Shown here: piece by piece, positions 1 to 49,130 of the stretch
Position numbering within the stretch: the first letter of the stretch is position 1
Layout: each line of letters opens with the position of its first letter
Assembly (NCBI GenBank): GCA_022747635.1
Contig: JAKTNV010000001.1
Span: 27,321,990-27,385,989 of the forward strand
DNA from: Hetaerina americana
Lineage: Eukaryota; Arthropoda; Insecta; Odonata; Calopterygidae
DNA length: 64,000 nt
Direction: 5' to 3'
The notes under the pieces: model-generated
Seen by the model: only the letters and a program-made list of their open reading frames with translations
What the model was told of the DNA's origin: nothing
Databases searched by the model: none
Program-made: the position numbers and the translations under genes

Positions 1-1143
1 AATGCTTGGGGAGCACATGCCTACATAGAGCTAGTTTGAGTGCACAGCATCAGTCACCATTTCAAGTTAACTTTCTCCTTCACACAAGCAAAATTTGTAG
101 TAGTAGAGGCTCTTGGCATGGCAATCCTTAGCCAATTATTCCAGTGACTTCAAATATAGACGCTCGATAATAGATGTAGGATGCAATGAAGATTTTTTTC
201 AACAAAACTGAAAGATATTATTGCTGTTAATTTATTATAATGAAAAAATCATTAAACTGAAAAACAAAGAAAAAGGTGCCAAACATAAATATATTTTACA
301 TACATATTTAGCATTATGTATGGAATAAATAATGGGTTGGATTTACAGGTCTATAGAGGGAGACATCTGGTGACCGAGGATAAAAGACTTCTCAAGAATT
401 AGTTTGATTTTATCCTAAACAATAGGAATGAAGCAACTTAACTTTCATTCTACGTTCACACAACGACTGCTTTAATATATTAAATAAATTTCTATGTAAA
501 TGTTTTGGGCTAAAGCTTTGTCAAAAATAAATAATGAAAGTTTTGCAAAGTATTTTTTATCGTTTTGTAATACATGGGATGACAAGCTCATAAACCAGGG
601 AGGAAAGCTTAGATGTTTTCACTTAACTTTTCTCTCTGGGCCAAGCATTTTCCTCACAAAAATAAAGAAAAGCACTGTGTAAGTATCTATCTGATCTTTC
701 AGATGGTTGCCACCTGGTATTATGTGATATACTTGTAGAGGACAGAGGTTCATTCATAGTCTTGAACAAATTATAAATATAATGGTGAAAATAACTCTTC
801 ATATTTTTTTTAAGTTGTGGCCAAGTGGAATTTACTGTTTGGCTCCTTGGGTAAAGGTTAAATTACTATGTATGAAACAAAAAATATTTCATTTATTTAG
901 AATCAATCCCTACAAATTGGTTTCATTAAGAGGGGTTGGGAATATGGTTTGTTGAATGCAGATGCATACCATCATAGACATATGACTAGTTGGTGACCAT
1001 TTTCACTTGGCTAAGAAGTGTTTATGCAAGCCAAGCACAGGATGGGGAAGGTGCGAAAATTCTCCATGAGGCCTGCTTGGTAACACATTGAAACATCCTT
1101 TGTGAAAAACTTCATTTAGAAAAAATCAATGAAGAAGACATAA
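1..1143. other. AT-rich noncoding DNA
   Basis: No coding, RNA or repeat feature recognised. It may be intron or 3' flank of the PRRC2 gene. Confidence 0.5.
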
Positions 1144-2532
1144 GCTGTGTCCAGACTCATCATTTAGGTGCCTAAATTGCTTGATTGAGGGTGGAAGCCA
1201 TCTTGAAGGATGTAGAAACTCATTAGACAGTGATAGGTCGCATATTTAGGCACCTATTTCGGCCTTCTGACAAGGTATACCAGAAGTGTATCCAAAAGGC
1301 GCCATAATGCAGCCCCAAAATTCAAAGTGATAAGAGACAACTAACTGAAGAATAATCCCCATGGCGGGAGTCTACAATATATGTTGGTTACAATTAAATT
1401 GGCTATTTCTTTGAGAGACTCTTTACTCATTGAAAAAACAAAGCGCATTATTAATACGAGTCAGAAAAGTCAGAGCTTTTTAAAGGCATGAGAAATTTGG
1501 CATCTTCTGCATGGACGTAGTTAAATTCTTATAATAACTTTATTTTATTATGTCATTGAATACAGATATTTGGGATGTAGATGTAAGAACATTTCCGTGT
1601 TTGGTGCTACATTTAATGACTAAGAACATCGGCTTGGTCCTTGTGTTTGTATCCATGCCTCATTTGTGTGCATGATAAATCTTATTTTGGTATATAAACA
1701 TGACAGAAAATAATCTTCAGGCGTTATGTTGTGTTTGGAGAGTATGTAATGTAAGTATATGATATATGTAAGTATTTAGTGATGCCCTTAGTAAAATATA
1801 GCTGTGCCAACTGTGTAATCATGGGTCGTTCGCCAAAACTTTGCCAAAGGAGTCACCATTTCACTATGCTGGATTACGAAGTAATAAAACCAACACAAAT
1901 GAACAAGCGCCAACAAAGACTAACTATAGGATAAATACAGAATTGGAATACCAAATTTAACTTGTAAATATAAAATATTTAGAAAGATAAGTATGCATTA
2001 ATATAAATGAGCTACACATGATAAAGCATATCTTAAAACAATTACTGACAAGGAATAATGACTGAAACATTACCTTCGACCAAAATACCATTTAAATAAG
2101 ATAGATAGTTTGAAATTATTGAAATGTAATAGTATCTGACCTAATAGTCAAAGCAAAATATAAAAAACGGATAATCTATTGAGTTCAATACAGCACGATA
2201 AGAAAAAAATGAATTCGAAACTAGTGCAAAAAATCACCCAAGCTACTACATTAAAAGAGAAAAGGAAAACTTTAATGCAAGATTTCTGTATGCATTGTAA
2301 AGTGAACTCAGGATTATGCAAAAACTAATATGCCGTTTTGCAACTAAACATTTGCAGAAGCTATCTCAAATATCAGAATATTTACATTTGGGCATCATCT
2401 GTTTATTCCTTATTCTTAGCTACATAGATGGCCATACTACTTCGTAGGGTGTCCTAACACAAGGTACCTTATCTTTAGGTATCTAACATTTAGGCACCAC
2501 CGTAATGCCTAATGAGTCAAGATGCAGCTATA
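1144..2532. mobile_element. Candidate non-autonomous DNA transposon
   Basis: Left end GCTGTGTCCAGACTCATCAT and right end, inverted, GCTGCATCTTGACTCATTAG share their first part and both continue to GGTGCCTAAAT. No transposase frame between. Imperfect terminal repeats and no clear target duplication, so tentative. Confidence 0.35.
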
Positions 2533-3229
2533 AAAGCACCAGTGGTCACCATGACAACTTTCTGTTGTCCTAGGTAAACCTCCATTTTGTTTGGAAATGA
2601 ATTGTGAAAGATTTTTCTTCCTACTACATCTCTTCTCATCTAGACTCCTTCATGCATAGTCACAGAGAATGGATGTGTTTTCTCAGCACTGCGTGGAAGA
2701 TCAAGTTAGAGGAAAAATAACCGAGGAGGCTATTCCAGAAGGTTAAGTGGTGATTATGAGCAAGGTCTCTCAACAATATCTAAAAAATGCAGCTTATTGC
2801 ACAGATTGTGATTGTTGGCTTCACTTCAAGTGTAGCATTAAGGCAATGAAGAAGTGAGGGTGGAGGTCCAAAAAATGAGAATAAAGTTAAACAAATAACT
2901 TAAGACAGGAGGAACTTTTTAATCGAAAAGCTAATGAGTGTAATGCAAACAGCTTACTAAGTAATAGCAGCCCTGACAGAAGAAAAAACAAGTTCAAATT
3001 CCACCTAGATAGCAAATATTTGGAGACTGGGAAAGACTGGAGAAGAAAATAACACATCAAAATAAGATCCGCAGCAAAACACCAAAGAGCAGATTTGGAT
3101 GGAGGTAGCAAAGGTGAAGGAAATTCTATTGGGTAGTCCCACTATCCCATTAAGGAAATTTTAACTAAAGGAGAATAAAGCTAAGATAAAGATCATGGGG
3201 AACTCAATGATAATATTCAGAAGGAAAGT

Positions 3230-3500
3230 TTGCAAGTAACAGTTAACTGCTTTGGAAAAGAAATTACTTTGTTCATCCACATATATTTTCTGCACGTCCT
3301 AGGTTTCGACTTACAAAGTCATCAGGTGAAGTACAGAGGAGACACAGCTTTATATACTAGACACAGAAGAGGAGGGGGGGGGGGAAAGAGAAGGGAAACT
3401 GGGAGAGGGTTGGGTATGGTGTCAGGGGGGGAAGGGGGGCTATGGATTAGAGGGAGCTCCAGGAAGAAGAGCAGGATGCATACATCTGGTCATTAACCAA
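3230..3500 (-). mobile_element. Second Penelope-like tail with diverged hammerhead-like motif
   Basis: Minus strand from 3490: C/T-rich tail, TATATAAA, then CTGATGA at 3325-3319, GAAACCTAGG at 3307-3298. It shares the GAAACCTAGG and CTGATGA blocks and the C/T-rich lead-in with 56225-56780. The triplet is GAC, which does not fit NUH, and stem II is damaged, so it is probably inactive. Confidence 0.45.
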
Positions 3501-3984
3501 TATAAACTTATCATAACTCCTTGGAAATTTCTTAACATTCCAAGGCATCATATCTTAGACCTTTCTTCTCCAAATGAAAAATCTCAAGAACAAAGTCACT
3601 TGTGTGGTTATTGCCCAGTAGGCGCTAGGCAAAATGGGAAGAAGGATTTCTGTTTTTGAAACAGACGTCATGCCCTTCTGTAAATAGATTTGGAAGAGCA
3701 AAATATTTTCTTTTCAGATATGAATCGCTTGCTTAACAGGTAAGAGAAAAGAACAATTGCAGAACAAAATTAAGGAGACAGCGGAACTGATAGTTTTGGT
3801 CTAATACACTCTGTTGAACGACATAATGGTAATTTTGAAGTGCACAATTTAAGTGTAATTTCACACAGTGCATGGCTTCTGCAAATGTGTGTAGTTGCAT
3901 AGTGTGCCATGAGCACTTGCCACAAGGTCAAATGATCATTAAAGAGTACTAGTTACAGGGTCAAATATTTTCAACTAGTTTTTA

Positions 3985-5130
3985 TGGATGTTTATCGGGG
4001 CAAAGTTAATAAAGAGAAGATATGCATTGAACTCAAACTAATGACAGATAACTTTGTTCAGGCAGTGCATTACCGCTCACTTCGCTCAACAAATGGTATA
4101 ACCACGGTACTCGCATTTTGTAAAAAAATAAGGATGATGAGAAAGAATAAGTCAGCGAGACCAGACGATATATCAATATATCAATTAATCTAAAACTAGG
4201 TGATACGGCAATAGCTTCGTACCTGCATAATCTATTTAATATTACTTTAAATAATGTCGTCTTGCCTAATGATTGGAAAAAACAAACACCACACCCATTT
4301 TCAAAAAGATGCTGCTGTAGCTTAGAATTATAGGCCAGTAAATATTTCATAAGTTGTCAGTAAAATTATGCAGCCAAAGAAATGGATGGCTAAACAAACA
4401 CCCACATGAATTTAGAACAGGTTATTCATGATAAATACAGATTTTTGGATTAAGTTGATACAACAACGGCACAATCAGGGAAAAGAAATTTATATGAGAA
4501 TTGTCGATCTTTTGACAGCTTTCAACTAAGTGCCTCGTCATTGATTACAGTTAAAGTTGGAGTCATTACATTTGAACAGAAGATAAAGAAATGGATAAAA
4601 AACTTTCTTACAGGTAGAATTTAAAAAGTGAAAATAGGGGATCAATTCTCAAATAATGTGAATGTTTTATAACAAAAGTTCCACAATACAGCATTCCACG
4701 ACTACAACTTTCTCTAAATTACATTAACAATCTACTGAATAATTTAAATTCTTAAGTAAAACTATTTGCTCATGATTTCGTTAGCTGCAGATGGATAAAA
4801 TAAACGAAAGACCATAATACTCCAAAAGACATTGATTGCCTTAATGAATGCATTATAAAAAATAATATTGGCATTACCATAAGCAAGAGCATGCATATAA
4901 ATTTTGTAAATAAAAAAAGTGTACAACCGAATATTTAATTTACAGATAATCCAATGTAGCAGTACTTGCAAATATTTAGGCATTTACTGAACTAGGAAAC
5001 TTGGATGGAAAGTTCAACCAGACATTGTAATGCAAAAGGCATTTGAAGCACCTCATAGGGTAATAACAATTTTAGAGGAAGCAACAAAGGTGCAATGTAT
5101 AGAATAGTTAAAAATGATGAAACATGGGAA
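3985..5130 (+). mobile_element. Fossil LINE reverse transcriptase (Jockey/CR1-like)
   Basis: Broken frames with recognisable RT pieces in order: SARPDDISIYQL, NDWKK, a TPHEFR-like stretch, IKKWIKNFLTGR (about 4570-4615), DIDCLNECIIKNNIGITISK (about 4830-4880) and a C-terminal KYLG-like part near 4970. The catalytic ADD block appears as AHDFV and is lost. Different from the RTE-like family; exact clade not assigned. Confidence 0.65.
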
Positions 5131-5420
5131 GATTTAAGGAAGGAAAAAGAAAAACCAAGTTTTAAGGGGAAAAAATTACCAGTTTTAAAATAAAAAATAA
5201 GAAAAAAATAAAATAATAGAAAAATGTTTTCATTTTTACACAGACGTACGTATTTGTTGAAGGGAACCAGCTAACTGCGGTGTTGTTTGAGGTTTTCCCA
5301 GAAAACAAAAGGAGTTTTCAGAACAGGTGTAAGGCAGCCACAGGACAAAGGACCTCGTGATATAGTGTGCAACGTCTGGGAGCAACATTGATATGTATGC
5401 GGAAAAGACTAAGTAAGGCT

Positions 5421-5636
5421 GTGATATTGGGAGATGTTTAATAAAGAGTGATTTTTGATAAGTTGTGATGTTGGACAGTGCATTAATTTGAGCAGTGTCT
5501 GATGTTGGTCTGCATAATTTTGGTCATGATGTGATGTTGGATGGTGCGTGATTTTGGACAGGGTATGATGGTGGACATTGCATAATTTCAGTTGTGGTGT
5601 GATGTTTGGTACGAGGCCTTACTTTGGGCTGGGTCA
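5421..5636. repeat. Degenerate minisatellite, about 34-bp unit, six copies
   Basis: Units begin GTGATATTGG (5421), GTGATGTTGG (5464), CTGATGTTGG (5499), GTGATGTTGG (5531), ATGATGGTGG (5565), GTGATGTTTGG (5599), spaced 43, 35, 32, 34 and 34 bases. Confidence 0.65.
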
Positions 5637-8166
5637 AGTATTACTTCAAATTTTCCTTGATTAGAGCATAATTTTGATTTATTTATGGTTGATTTTTGTA
5701 TGGCTCTGTATGAAACCAATCAGGATTCTAGGGACTTGTGTTTCACCTGACAAAGTGTGTATGGATATATTTTAATAATAATAACGTGCAAAAGACCCAT
5801 TAAACATAATCTGAAATTTAAAAGTCATGGAATTGTATCCCCCTCAGATAAATTCTTTCAGTAGAAAACGCAAAAGTGCTCTAACACCATTCATCGTGCC
5901 AGCGTTAAAATGAAGTCCCAAACTTTGCACAATAATTTTAATAAGTTATCCAAATTTGTTCATATCCATAGTTGGAATTCTTTTTTACAAACCAGCACCA
6001 AATTTGCTATAATAAAGCCTTAATATTTTTCATCTTAATGACTTCTTTACAACTAGTTTTCCTGTACTTGGAACATTTTCAATTCGAAATTTCGCCACTA
6101 TTAAGCACTCTCCCCTTATCCTGGTTATTTGACAAAAATAATAATCAACATTGCATCTAGCTAGGACGAACACTTCAATAACCTATTCTTTCACAAGTTT
6201 CACTTGTCATTAAAATTAATTTCTAGACTAATCTTGATCATCTTTCTTTTCATGCAAAACACAGTTTATATGTGAAACAAAAAAAAAAAAAATTCCCCTC
6301 ATAACAGAAATTACTCACATGACTAGCAAGTAAATGGCATGCCTGACTACCTTGATCACATCCATTTCAATTAACTTTCTGCTGAATTAATATTTTGCCT
6401 ACAATTTTTTCCAACTCTTTTCCAAAAAAAATAATAATTTTTTGCTAAAACATACAACCTGAAACCCTCATTATTGATATTATTTATGCAACATGATGCA
6501 TTTACTGTACATTTCCTTTATTCCTATGGTGATGTAGCTCCAATTTTTGGCCTGCCAATTCTTGGACCACAAAATATACAATGAAATGTACAGACATAGA
6601 AGAAATGAAGCCCATCACATTGCTGTCAACATTTAGTATGTGACATTCAAACTAATATAACATAAATTTATGTCTCTACCATAGGAGAATAATGTTATTT
6701 CTAATCTGCATATATTATAGCTCTGAACAGTTTTAATGTGAGTATTGTCTATGAAACTAGACAGAGCAAGTATTTCATTTTGTAATTAAGAAAGGAATAT
6801 TTAGGATAGAAAATATTAACATCACACCTTACGAGGTGATTATCTAGGACCAATAAAACTCATTTATTAAGAGAACTATTTTAACAAGAGTAAAAAAATC
6901 ACTGAAGTAGAGAGCCTAAGGGTAAAATGAGTGAATACTAATGCCCAAGGAACAAGCACAAGCTGTATTGTCTAAACAAGGATAAAGATCTATTATTATA
7001 TGCCTATATACAACATTTCCCCTTTCTTGGAATCCTCCTTCCTTACATGTTTCTTTCCTCATTCCTATCAGTGGGCTATTTCAAATCATTTTAAAGATAT
7101 TTTGGTCGGCATTTACAGTGAACTTGGGAATATTTCATTTCTAAGGGTTTCATTTATTGCGATTTATTAATGGCATAGAATTTAGTCAACATTTCAATTG
7201 GGCGATGGGAATTCAGAAAATCCTATGGAGGGGGAAGTCCAAGGTTTTATTCATTTGGGAAAAGAGAGATTACAAATGATATCTGTGGTGGGATAAGGGT
7301 ATAGGCTGAAACTTCCTTTAACCTTTTCGTGAATAGAGCCTGCTCTATATCCAGGTTACAAGTCAGCATTAGACCATTGGCTCCTTATTATATATAGGGA
7401 GAGAAATGTAATGGAATAACAAAATGCTAATTTACTGTACCTATATGAAATATTTAGTGGAAGAGTTCAAGGCAACAACACAGTTTTTCAGAAAACAAGT
7501 CTTTTTACATTTGTATCAGATACTTAAATAAAAAATGATACAGAACCACAATTTAGACAGAGGTTTGTGTTTTTTTCGCCAGCAAATTATTGTGTGCGAG
7601 TATTCAAGCACTGAGCAATAGTACAAATATCATATTGCTAAATGTAACACAAATATGTAATAGCTATTATGAGCTTAAGTTTCCTGATTCTTTGTCTTCT
7701 TAAAACACAGTTTATTTATGAAATATAGTTTGAATAGGTTATTTTCCTAATATAAAATGCAATGAAACAAAGCGAAATAGGAGGTACATGTACACAAGTT
7801 TTGCTTCACAGCATTCCATCAAACGAAAAGAAATAACACTAAGCAACTTATCAAAACAAGGTTAGTTACATGGCAATGATTCAACTGGTATTCATAAGGT
7901 CTCGCTTATAATACTATCATAAGCTGTCCTTTTTCTCTAGCAATTAAAACTCCTTCTCCCTTTCCCCTTTAGGTTTTGTAGAAAATGCTGAGAAATAAGT
8001 GAGTGACAATTTTTAGAGGCTTAAAATTTGCAGTTAGTCATAACAGACTTCATTAAAAGGAAAAGAAATAAGTATAATATTTGAAATATGAGGAAAAAAA
8101 TTACATCTATTAGAAGTGAGCATAAGAAACATCAAAAAGAGAATATGAAATAAGCCCTTAACTCAC
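5637..8166. other. Noncoding, probably PRRC2 intron
   Basis: AT-rich with short A or T runs. The exon ending at 8167 has a good GTGAGT donor, so this begins an intron; I found no in-frame PRRC2-like exon here. Confidence 0.5.
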
Positions 8167-44769
<36,603 letters not shown>

Positions 44770-45319
44770 CTGAAATTAAAGAAAATAAAATCTTAAATAT
44801 CATTTGAGGTATTAAAACCAACAATGTTTAAGTCACCTCGCAGAATTTTATAGCCAATAATTACTTCTTAGGATACATTACAAAGAAAGATTAGGAAAGA
44901 GAAAACATTGACAATTGACAGGTAGAGTTCCTATAATGGCATATTAGGCTAACTAGGGTAACAACCGAGGTTTAAGACACGATTAAAGCAACATGCAAAC
45001 AGGTTTCGAATAATACTAAGATCAATTTCGTTAATCCACAGACTTTAACACAAAAAGCGTCTCCGTGCATTCGGTTGTACGATTGTCATTAAGGTTTTTG
45101 AACTCATTCATTACGCAATCACAAAATTTAGACACTAATAAACGTCTCACGAGGACTATGTAATTCAATAAGCCGTTATCTAAATCCCGGTCACTTACTT
45201 TAACGTTCAATACCGACACATCACCATAAAACATCTAAAAATCGGTATTAAGTTACAGGATAGACGTAGTGAATTATTTAACTTTTACTGAGTAATAGGC
45301 TATTGCATTGGATAATTAC

Positions 45320-45440
45320 CTTGGTCCGCCCAGGTGGGTACAAATTATACGATGGGAAATAATCCTTTCCGAATACAATATAGGACGGATGATTGAGGAT
45401 TTTATTTTAACTTTCTTCAGTGACTAAAGCCACAAACTGC
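45320..45440 (-). other. nocte: Candidate noncoding first exon (5' UTR) of the PRRC2 gene
   Basis: The first coding exon begins with an acceptor, so an upstream exon must exist. The best donor on the minus strand upstream is CCAAG/GTAATT at 45320/45319, next to the GC-richer promoter-like block. The 5' end is a guess; a transcript is needed to fix it. Confidence 0.4.
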
Positions 45441-45622
45441 AAGATGGCGAACAACGACACTCTTCCGCGATCAATACTATGACGTCACGAAGCTCCCATC
45501 AGGCCATAACTTGCGACCACGGAAGCATCGTAATGTTTGAAAAATGTCGACAATGTTAAACTGGCCGTAGTTTAAATTTCACTTCCCAAAAGTATGTAAC
45601 TTTTCTCGAGGAAATATTCTCA
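45441..45622. promoter_or_regulatory. Shared promoter region between PRRC2 and PPIL3, with CRE and YY1-like sites
   Basis: The two genes diverge here. The segment has AAGATGGCGA at 45441-45450 (YY1-like core on the plus strand) and the palindromic CRE TGACGTCA at 45480-45487, with several CG dinucleotides in otherwise AT-rich DNA. Both motifs are common in housekeeping, often bidirectional, promoters. No TATA box is evident. Motifs are seen; their function is inferred. Confidence 0.55.
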
Positions 45623-45625
45623 ATG
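45623..45625 (+). CDS. PPIL3: PPIL3 exon 1 coding part: only the start codon
   Basis: The ATG is followed directly by GTAGGTATG, a good donor, and exon 2 begins GCT GTA ACT, giving M-A-V-T-L-H-T-D, which matches the family N-terminus. No other ATG in a joinable position fits, so the coding part of exon 1 is exactly three bases. Confidence 0.8.
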
Positions 45626-46491
45626 GTAGGTATGCGAATGAAGTTAACCCCCGCGGTTGTTATGTCCATTCGCTGTTTTGCTAGCGTATGTAAAATTTTA
45701 TATAGCTACTCGAACGTTGTAGTGGAATACATTTTGTTTAATTTGTGATTATTTTAGGCTGTAACTCTTCATACCGACGTTGGAGATATCAAGATTGAGC
45801 TATATTGCGAATCATGTCCGAAGTCCTGCGAGGTATATATTTTCATTGCTCGACAATATATAAGGTTGCATGGCCAAAAAATTACCATGTTATTTATCCC
45901 GATGTGCTATTGACGTATTTTATTGCAGAATTTTTTAGCATTGTGCGCCAGTGACTATTACAATGGTTGTCTTTTCCATCGTAACATGAAAGGATTTATT
46001 GTCCAGACTGGAGATCCTACCAATACCGGAAAAGGCGGTAATTCAATATGGGGTAGAAAATTCGAGGACGAATTTAAAGACGATTTAAAGGTAATTAAAT
46101 ATTTCTATCCACATGAAAACCATCTCAATTAGTGTTTGAAGTGTTTCTTCTCTAAATAGCACAGCTGCAGAGGTACTGTATCAATGGCAAACAGTGGTCC
46201 AAATACGAACGCCAGTCAATTTTTTATCACGTATGCGGAACAGCCACATTTAGATTTAAAATATACAATCATTGGAAAGTAAGTATAAAAATGTTATCAT
46301 ACATTTCTTCTTGTGCAAATGCCGTTGCCTCGCTACTTGTTATTTTTACCAAACTTTATTATAGGGTCATTGATGGATTTGATGCCCTGGAGGAGCTCGA
46401 GAAACTTCCTGTGAATCCAAAAAATTACAGACCTCTCACGGAAACAAGGATAACAAGTGTAACCATCCATGCAAACCCAATTGCGTCTTGA
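45623..46491 (+). CDS. PPIL3: PPIL3, cyclophilin-type peptidyl-prolyl isomerase, complete (5 exons)
   Basis: Exons 45623-45625, 45758-45832, 45929-46090, 46160-46278 and 46365-46491 join to 161 residues plus TGA, the same length as human PPIL3. Order of motifs: [103 protein letters not shown]. It keeps the catalytic Arg of FHR, the QTGDP loop and the NASQFFIT active-site strand. PPIL3 is a small nuclear cyclophilin found with spliceosomes. Introns are 69-132 bp with GT-AG ends, very short compared with neighbouring genes. It is head to head with the PRRC2 gene. Confidence 0.96.
45758..45832 (+). CDS. PPIL3: PPIL3 exon 2
   Basis: 25 codons, [20 protein letters not shown] to KSCE, phase 0. Acceptor TTTTAG, donor GTATAT. 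First beta strands of the cyclophilin barrel. Confidence 0.92.
45929..46090 (+). CDS. PPIL3: PPIL3 exon 3
   Basis: 54 codons, [20 protein letters not shown] to EFKDDLK, phase 0. Holds the catalytic FHR and QTGDPT motifs and the GNSIWG loop typical of PPIL3. Confidence 0.95.
46160..46278 (+). CDS. PPIL3: PPIL3 exon 4
   Basis: [24 protein letters not shown] and [12 protein letters not shown], ending in phase 2 within a Lys codon, donor GTAAGT. Active-site strand present. Confidence 0.94.
46365..46491 (+). CDS. PPIL3: PPIL3 exon 5
   Basis: Completes the Lys codon, [20 protein letters not shown] to TIHANPIAS, then TGA at 46489-46491. The end NPIAS is close to the family C-terminus. Confidence 0.95.
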
Positions 46492-46857
46492 TTTTCGTAA
46501 AAGCGAAGAAGGTAGTGGTTGGTTTCCAGTCCGTGGTATACTATTGATTTCAGGCTGGTTTAATTAAGGGCAAGGGATTTGTTATTTCCCCCGATTAAAT
46601 GGTTCCGTTTAGTGGCTTCATGAGATAACTCTACTTCTATGGATTAAAACTCTCCCTCCGAAGTTATAAGTTCTAACTTGTATGAATTTTGTGGCATTGT
46701 TGGATGTTTTATCGCCTCATAAATGTGAAGTAAAGTATTCTTTTGCAATATCACCTCTACATTAATAAGATTTTTTCCTGCTGAAATATTACCCATTATT
46801 GTAATTTTTGGAAGAATTCCGGATTGATGTAAACTTTAGACAAATGGTTCAGACCTC

Positions 46858-46863
46858 AATAAA
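46858..46863 (+). terminator. PPIL3: Candidate polyadenylation signal of PPIL3
   Basis: AATAAA 367 bases past the PPIL3 stop codon, the first canonical hexamer downstream; an ATTAAA near 46643 is an alternative. Confidence 0.4.
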
Positions 46864-47449
46864 TAGGTAAGTACTGTCAGTCGATAACTGACTAGCCCTT
46901 ATTGTGACAATGATTACATGCATCAGATCAGTTAACTTTGTAATAAAAAAGATGATGATGGCCATAGTAATGACTGAGCGGCACTTCCAAAGTGATTAAG
47001 CTCTAATGATTTCAGTGCCTGTGTGTTGCGCACAATTTAATCCCAGTTTCAAATGGACAAAAATGTTTATTGCATTGTGAATTCTTGTATATGTTAACCT
47101 CTGCAAAATGGTGGAAGGGACTCAAACCTCCACATATCACCCAGGGAAGTCACACTAAAGCCTTCAGTCAAGCTTACAAACGTAAACTATTTTGCAAAGC
47201 CTCCCCACTAGCCTTTGTTACAAAAGTTTATTTTTAACCAGAGTTAGTATTTTTTTCTGAATATTTAAAATGGTTTTCATACAGATTCATTATTCAGACT
47301 GACCTGCTTATAATTCATTTTCAATGTAGAAGTGTTGAACTTGTTACATTAATTAATTAGAGAAATTGTGGAATCAATGACAGTGTGGTTATCTTGTGCC
47401 AATCCTTGGAATGCTTTGGAAAGTTAATGAATTTACTCCATGGTGGAAG

Positions 47450-49130
47450 CGCTTGTGTGTTCCGATTATCCCGAGACCTTCGTACCGACAGGGGCAATGA
47501 TAAATGCTTCTGGTAGGGTCTTCCATAGAGGATAGGTGACAGATGAAAGATCCTTGCAGCAGCTGTACCTCAGTGAGGTAGCCGCAGAGGCCATCTGCCC
47601 CCAGTGGAGTGTCCGTTTGGGTGATGATGGCATGTTAAGAAATACTTGGAATGTATCTGGAAAACGCCTCAATTATTTATCCCAAAGATGCACAAAATTA
47701 CTAAAATGAATCCTGGCAACTATGGGACTCTGGTCATGTGTCAAACCCAGCTGTAGGAATTGCAAGGCCTGTGCATTCAACGTCACCCAAAACCCTTGAG
47801 CAGAGGGAAATTGACGACAGCAGCAGATAAAGAGGGCTGAACCAGGTAGAATAGAGACTTGGGATTCTAGGACAATGTTGAGAACTGGTAAAATGAGAAA
47901 TAAAGGGCAATGGATAGAGAGAGGAAATATATATAGATATTTTAGTTCCGTGAAAAGTGAGATGGATGGATGTTAGGGATTATTGGAGCAATAGTTATAG
48001 ATTAATATACAGTGGAGAGTTACAGAGCCAGGGAGGAGTGGCAGTAATGAAGAAAAAGACAGGAAGAAGGGTGATGAACATTGTGCAGAGGAGTGATAGA
48101 ATATTTGTAGTTGAAGTAAAAGATGATCCAATGAACTCGGTAATTTTCCAGGTCTACAAGTCAGCCACAATAGTGTACGAAGTTGGACAGAGTATATACT
48201 TAAGTAGATGAAAAAAATTGCAGTTCATGGAGTGGAAGTGGATAGTGATGGGGTATTGGAAAGCAACTGTGGCCTAAGGGAGAGAGGTATTTTGGTTGGA
48301 GACTATGGTTTATGAACAAGGAATGGTATTTGAGAGAAATCAATACTGTTAGGCTTTAGACAGGGTATAAACATTATGAACACTGAATTTAAACAAAACA
48401 ATTTCAGAGTTTAAAAATCATTCACCTTGACCTGGGTATGAATGATTTATACACTCTGAAATTGTTGCATTGAAATGCACATTAGCGGATGACTCCATTA
48501 AAAGTTACTGTTGCAGCATCTCCCACAGTTTCTTTAAAATCTGAATTTAAACTCCATAATAGACTTAGTTATGCAGTGAAAATATCCAGGGTTTCACAGA
48601 AATATCAGTTAAGCTATATCATGATCAGGCAAAGATTTAATAGAGTAAATTTGATAGAATTAATGAAAAATTGTAGAAATAAGAGTAGATTGAAGGGATA
48701 AGAGGTTCATCCCCAACCTGTACATGTCTCAGACCGCTCAAGTGCAATTGGCAAATGGGGAATCAAGATGGGCAATATTAGGAAGGAAAGTAAGACAGGG
48801 TTGGGCAACCATTATCAACCATGCTCATCAATGTACACCTAGAGGAATTGGTAAAAGAGGCATGAGAAGAGTTGGCATGGAATTCATAAAATCAGCTGTT
48901 TGAAGATAGATGATGAAGCTTTAGTTAGCCTGTCAGCCATTGCTGCGTACATCAGAAAATCAGTTTGATAGGTATAGGATGGGAATTAGTACAAACAAAG
49001 CAAAGGTTATGAAGTTTTCTGGAAAGGGGAAGGCTAAGCTAAATGTTAAAATTGGAGAGCAAAAACTATATCAGGTGGAGCATTTTACCTATCAAGGAAG
49101 TGTTTTGGACCAAGCCTTGTGAATTCCGTT
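47450..49130 (+). mobile_element. RTE-like LINE copy with endonuclease region, internally deleted
   Basis: Contains a 5' part absent from the copy at 36451: an endonuclease stretch at 47830-48310 with DYWSNSYRLIYSGELQSQGG, VAVMKKKTGRRVMNIVQRSD and a VGDYG motif, then YQLSYIMIRQRFN near 48590. The sequence then jumps to NLYMSQTAQV-like sequence at 48715 and ISTNKAKVMKFSGKGKAKLN at 48980. Heavily broken. A 70-bp hairpin element lies inside it at 48397-48466. Confidence 0.75.
48397..48466. mobile_element. 70-bp hairpin derivative of the tRNA-like inverted-repeat element
   Basis: AACAATTTCAGAGT at the left and ACTCTGAAATTGTT at the right; the pairing continues inward through AATCATTCA/TGAATGATT, leaving a 14-base loop CCTTGACCTGGGTA. 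The right half matches the right end of 55441-55557. It is nested in the LINE copy 47450-49130. Confidence 0.6.
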
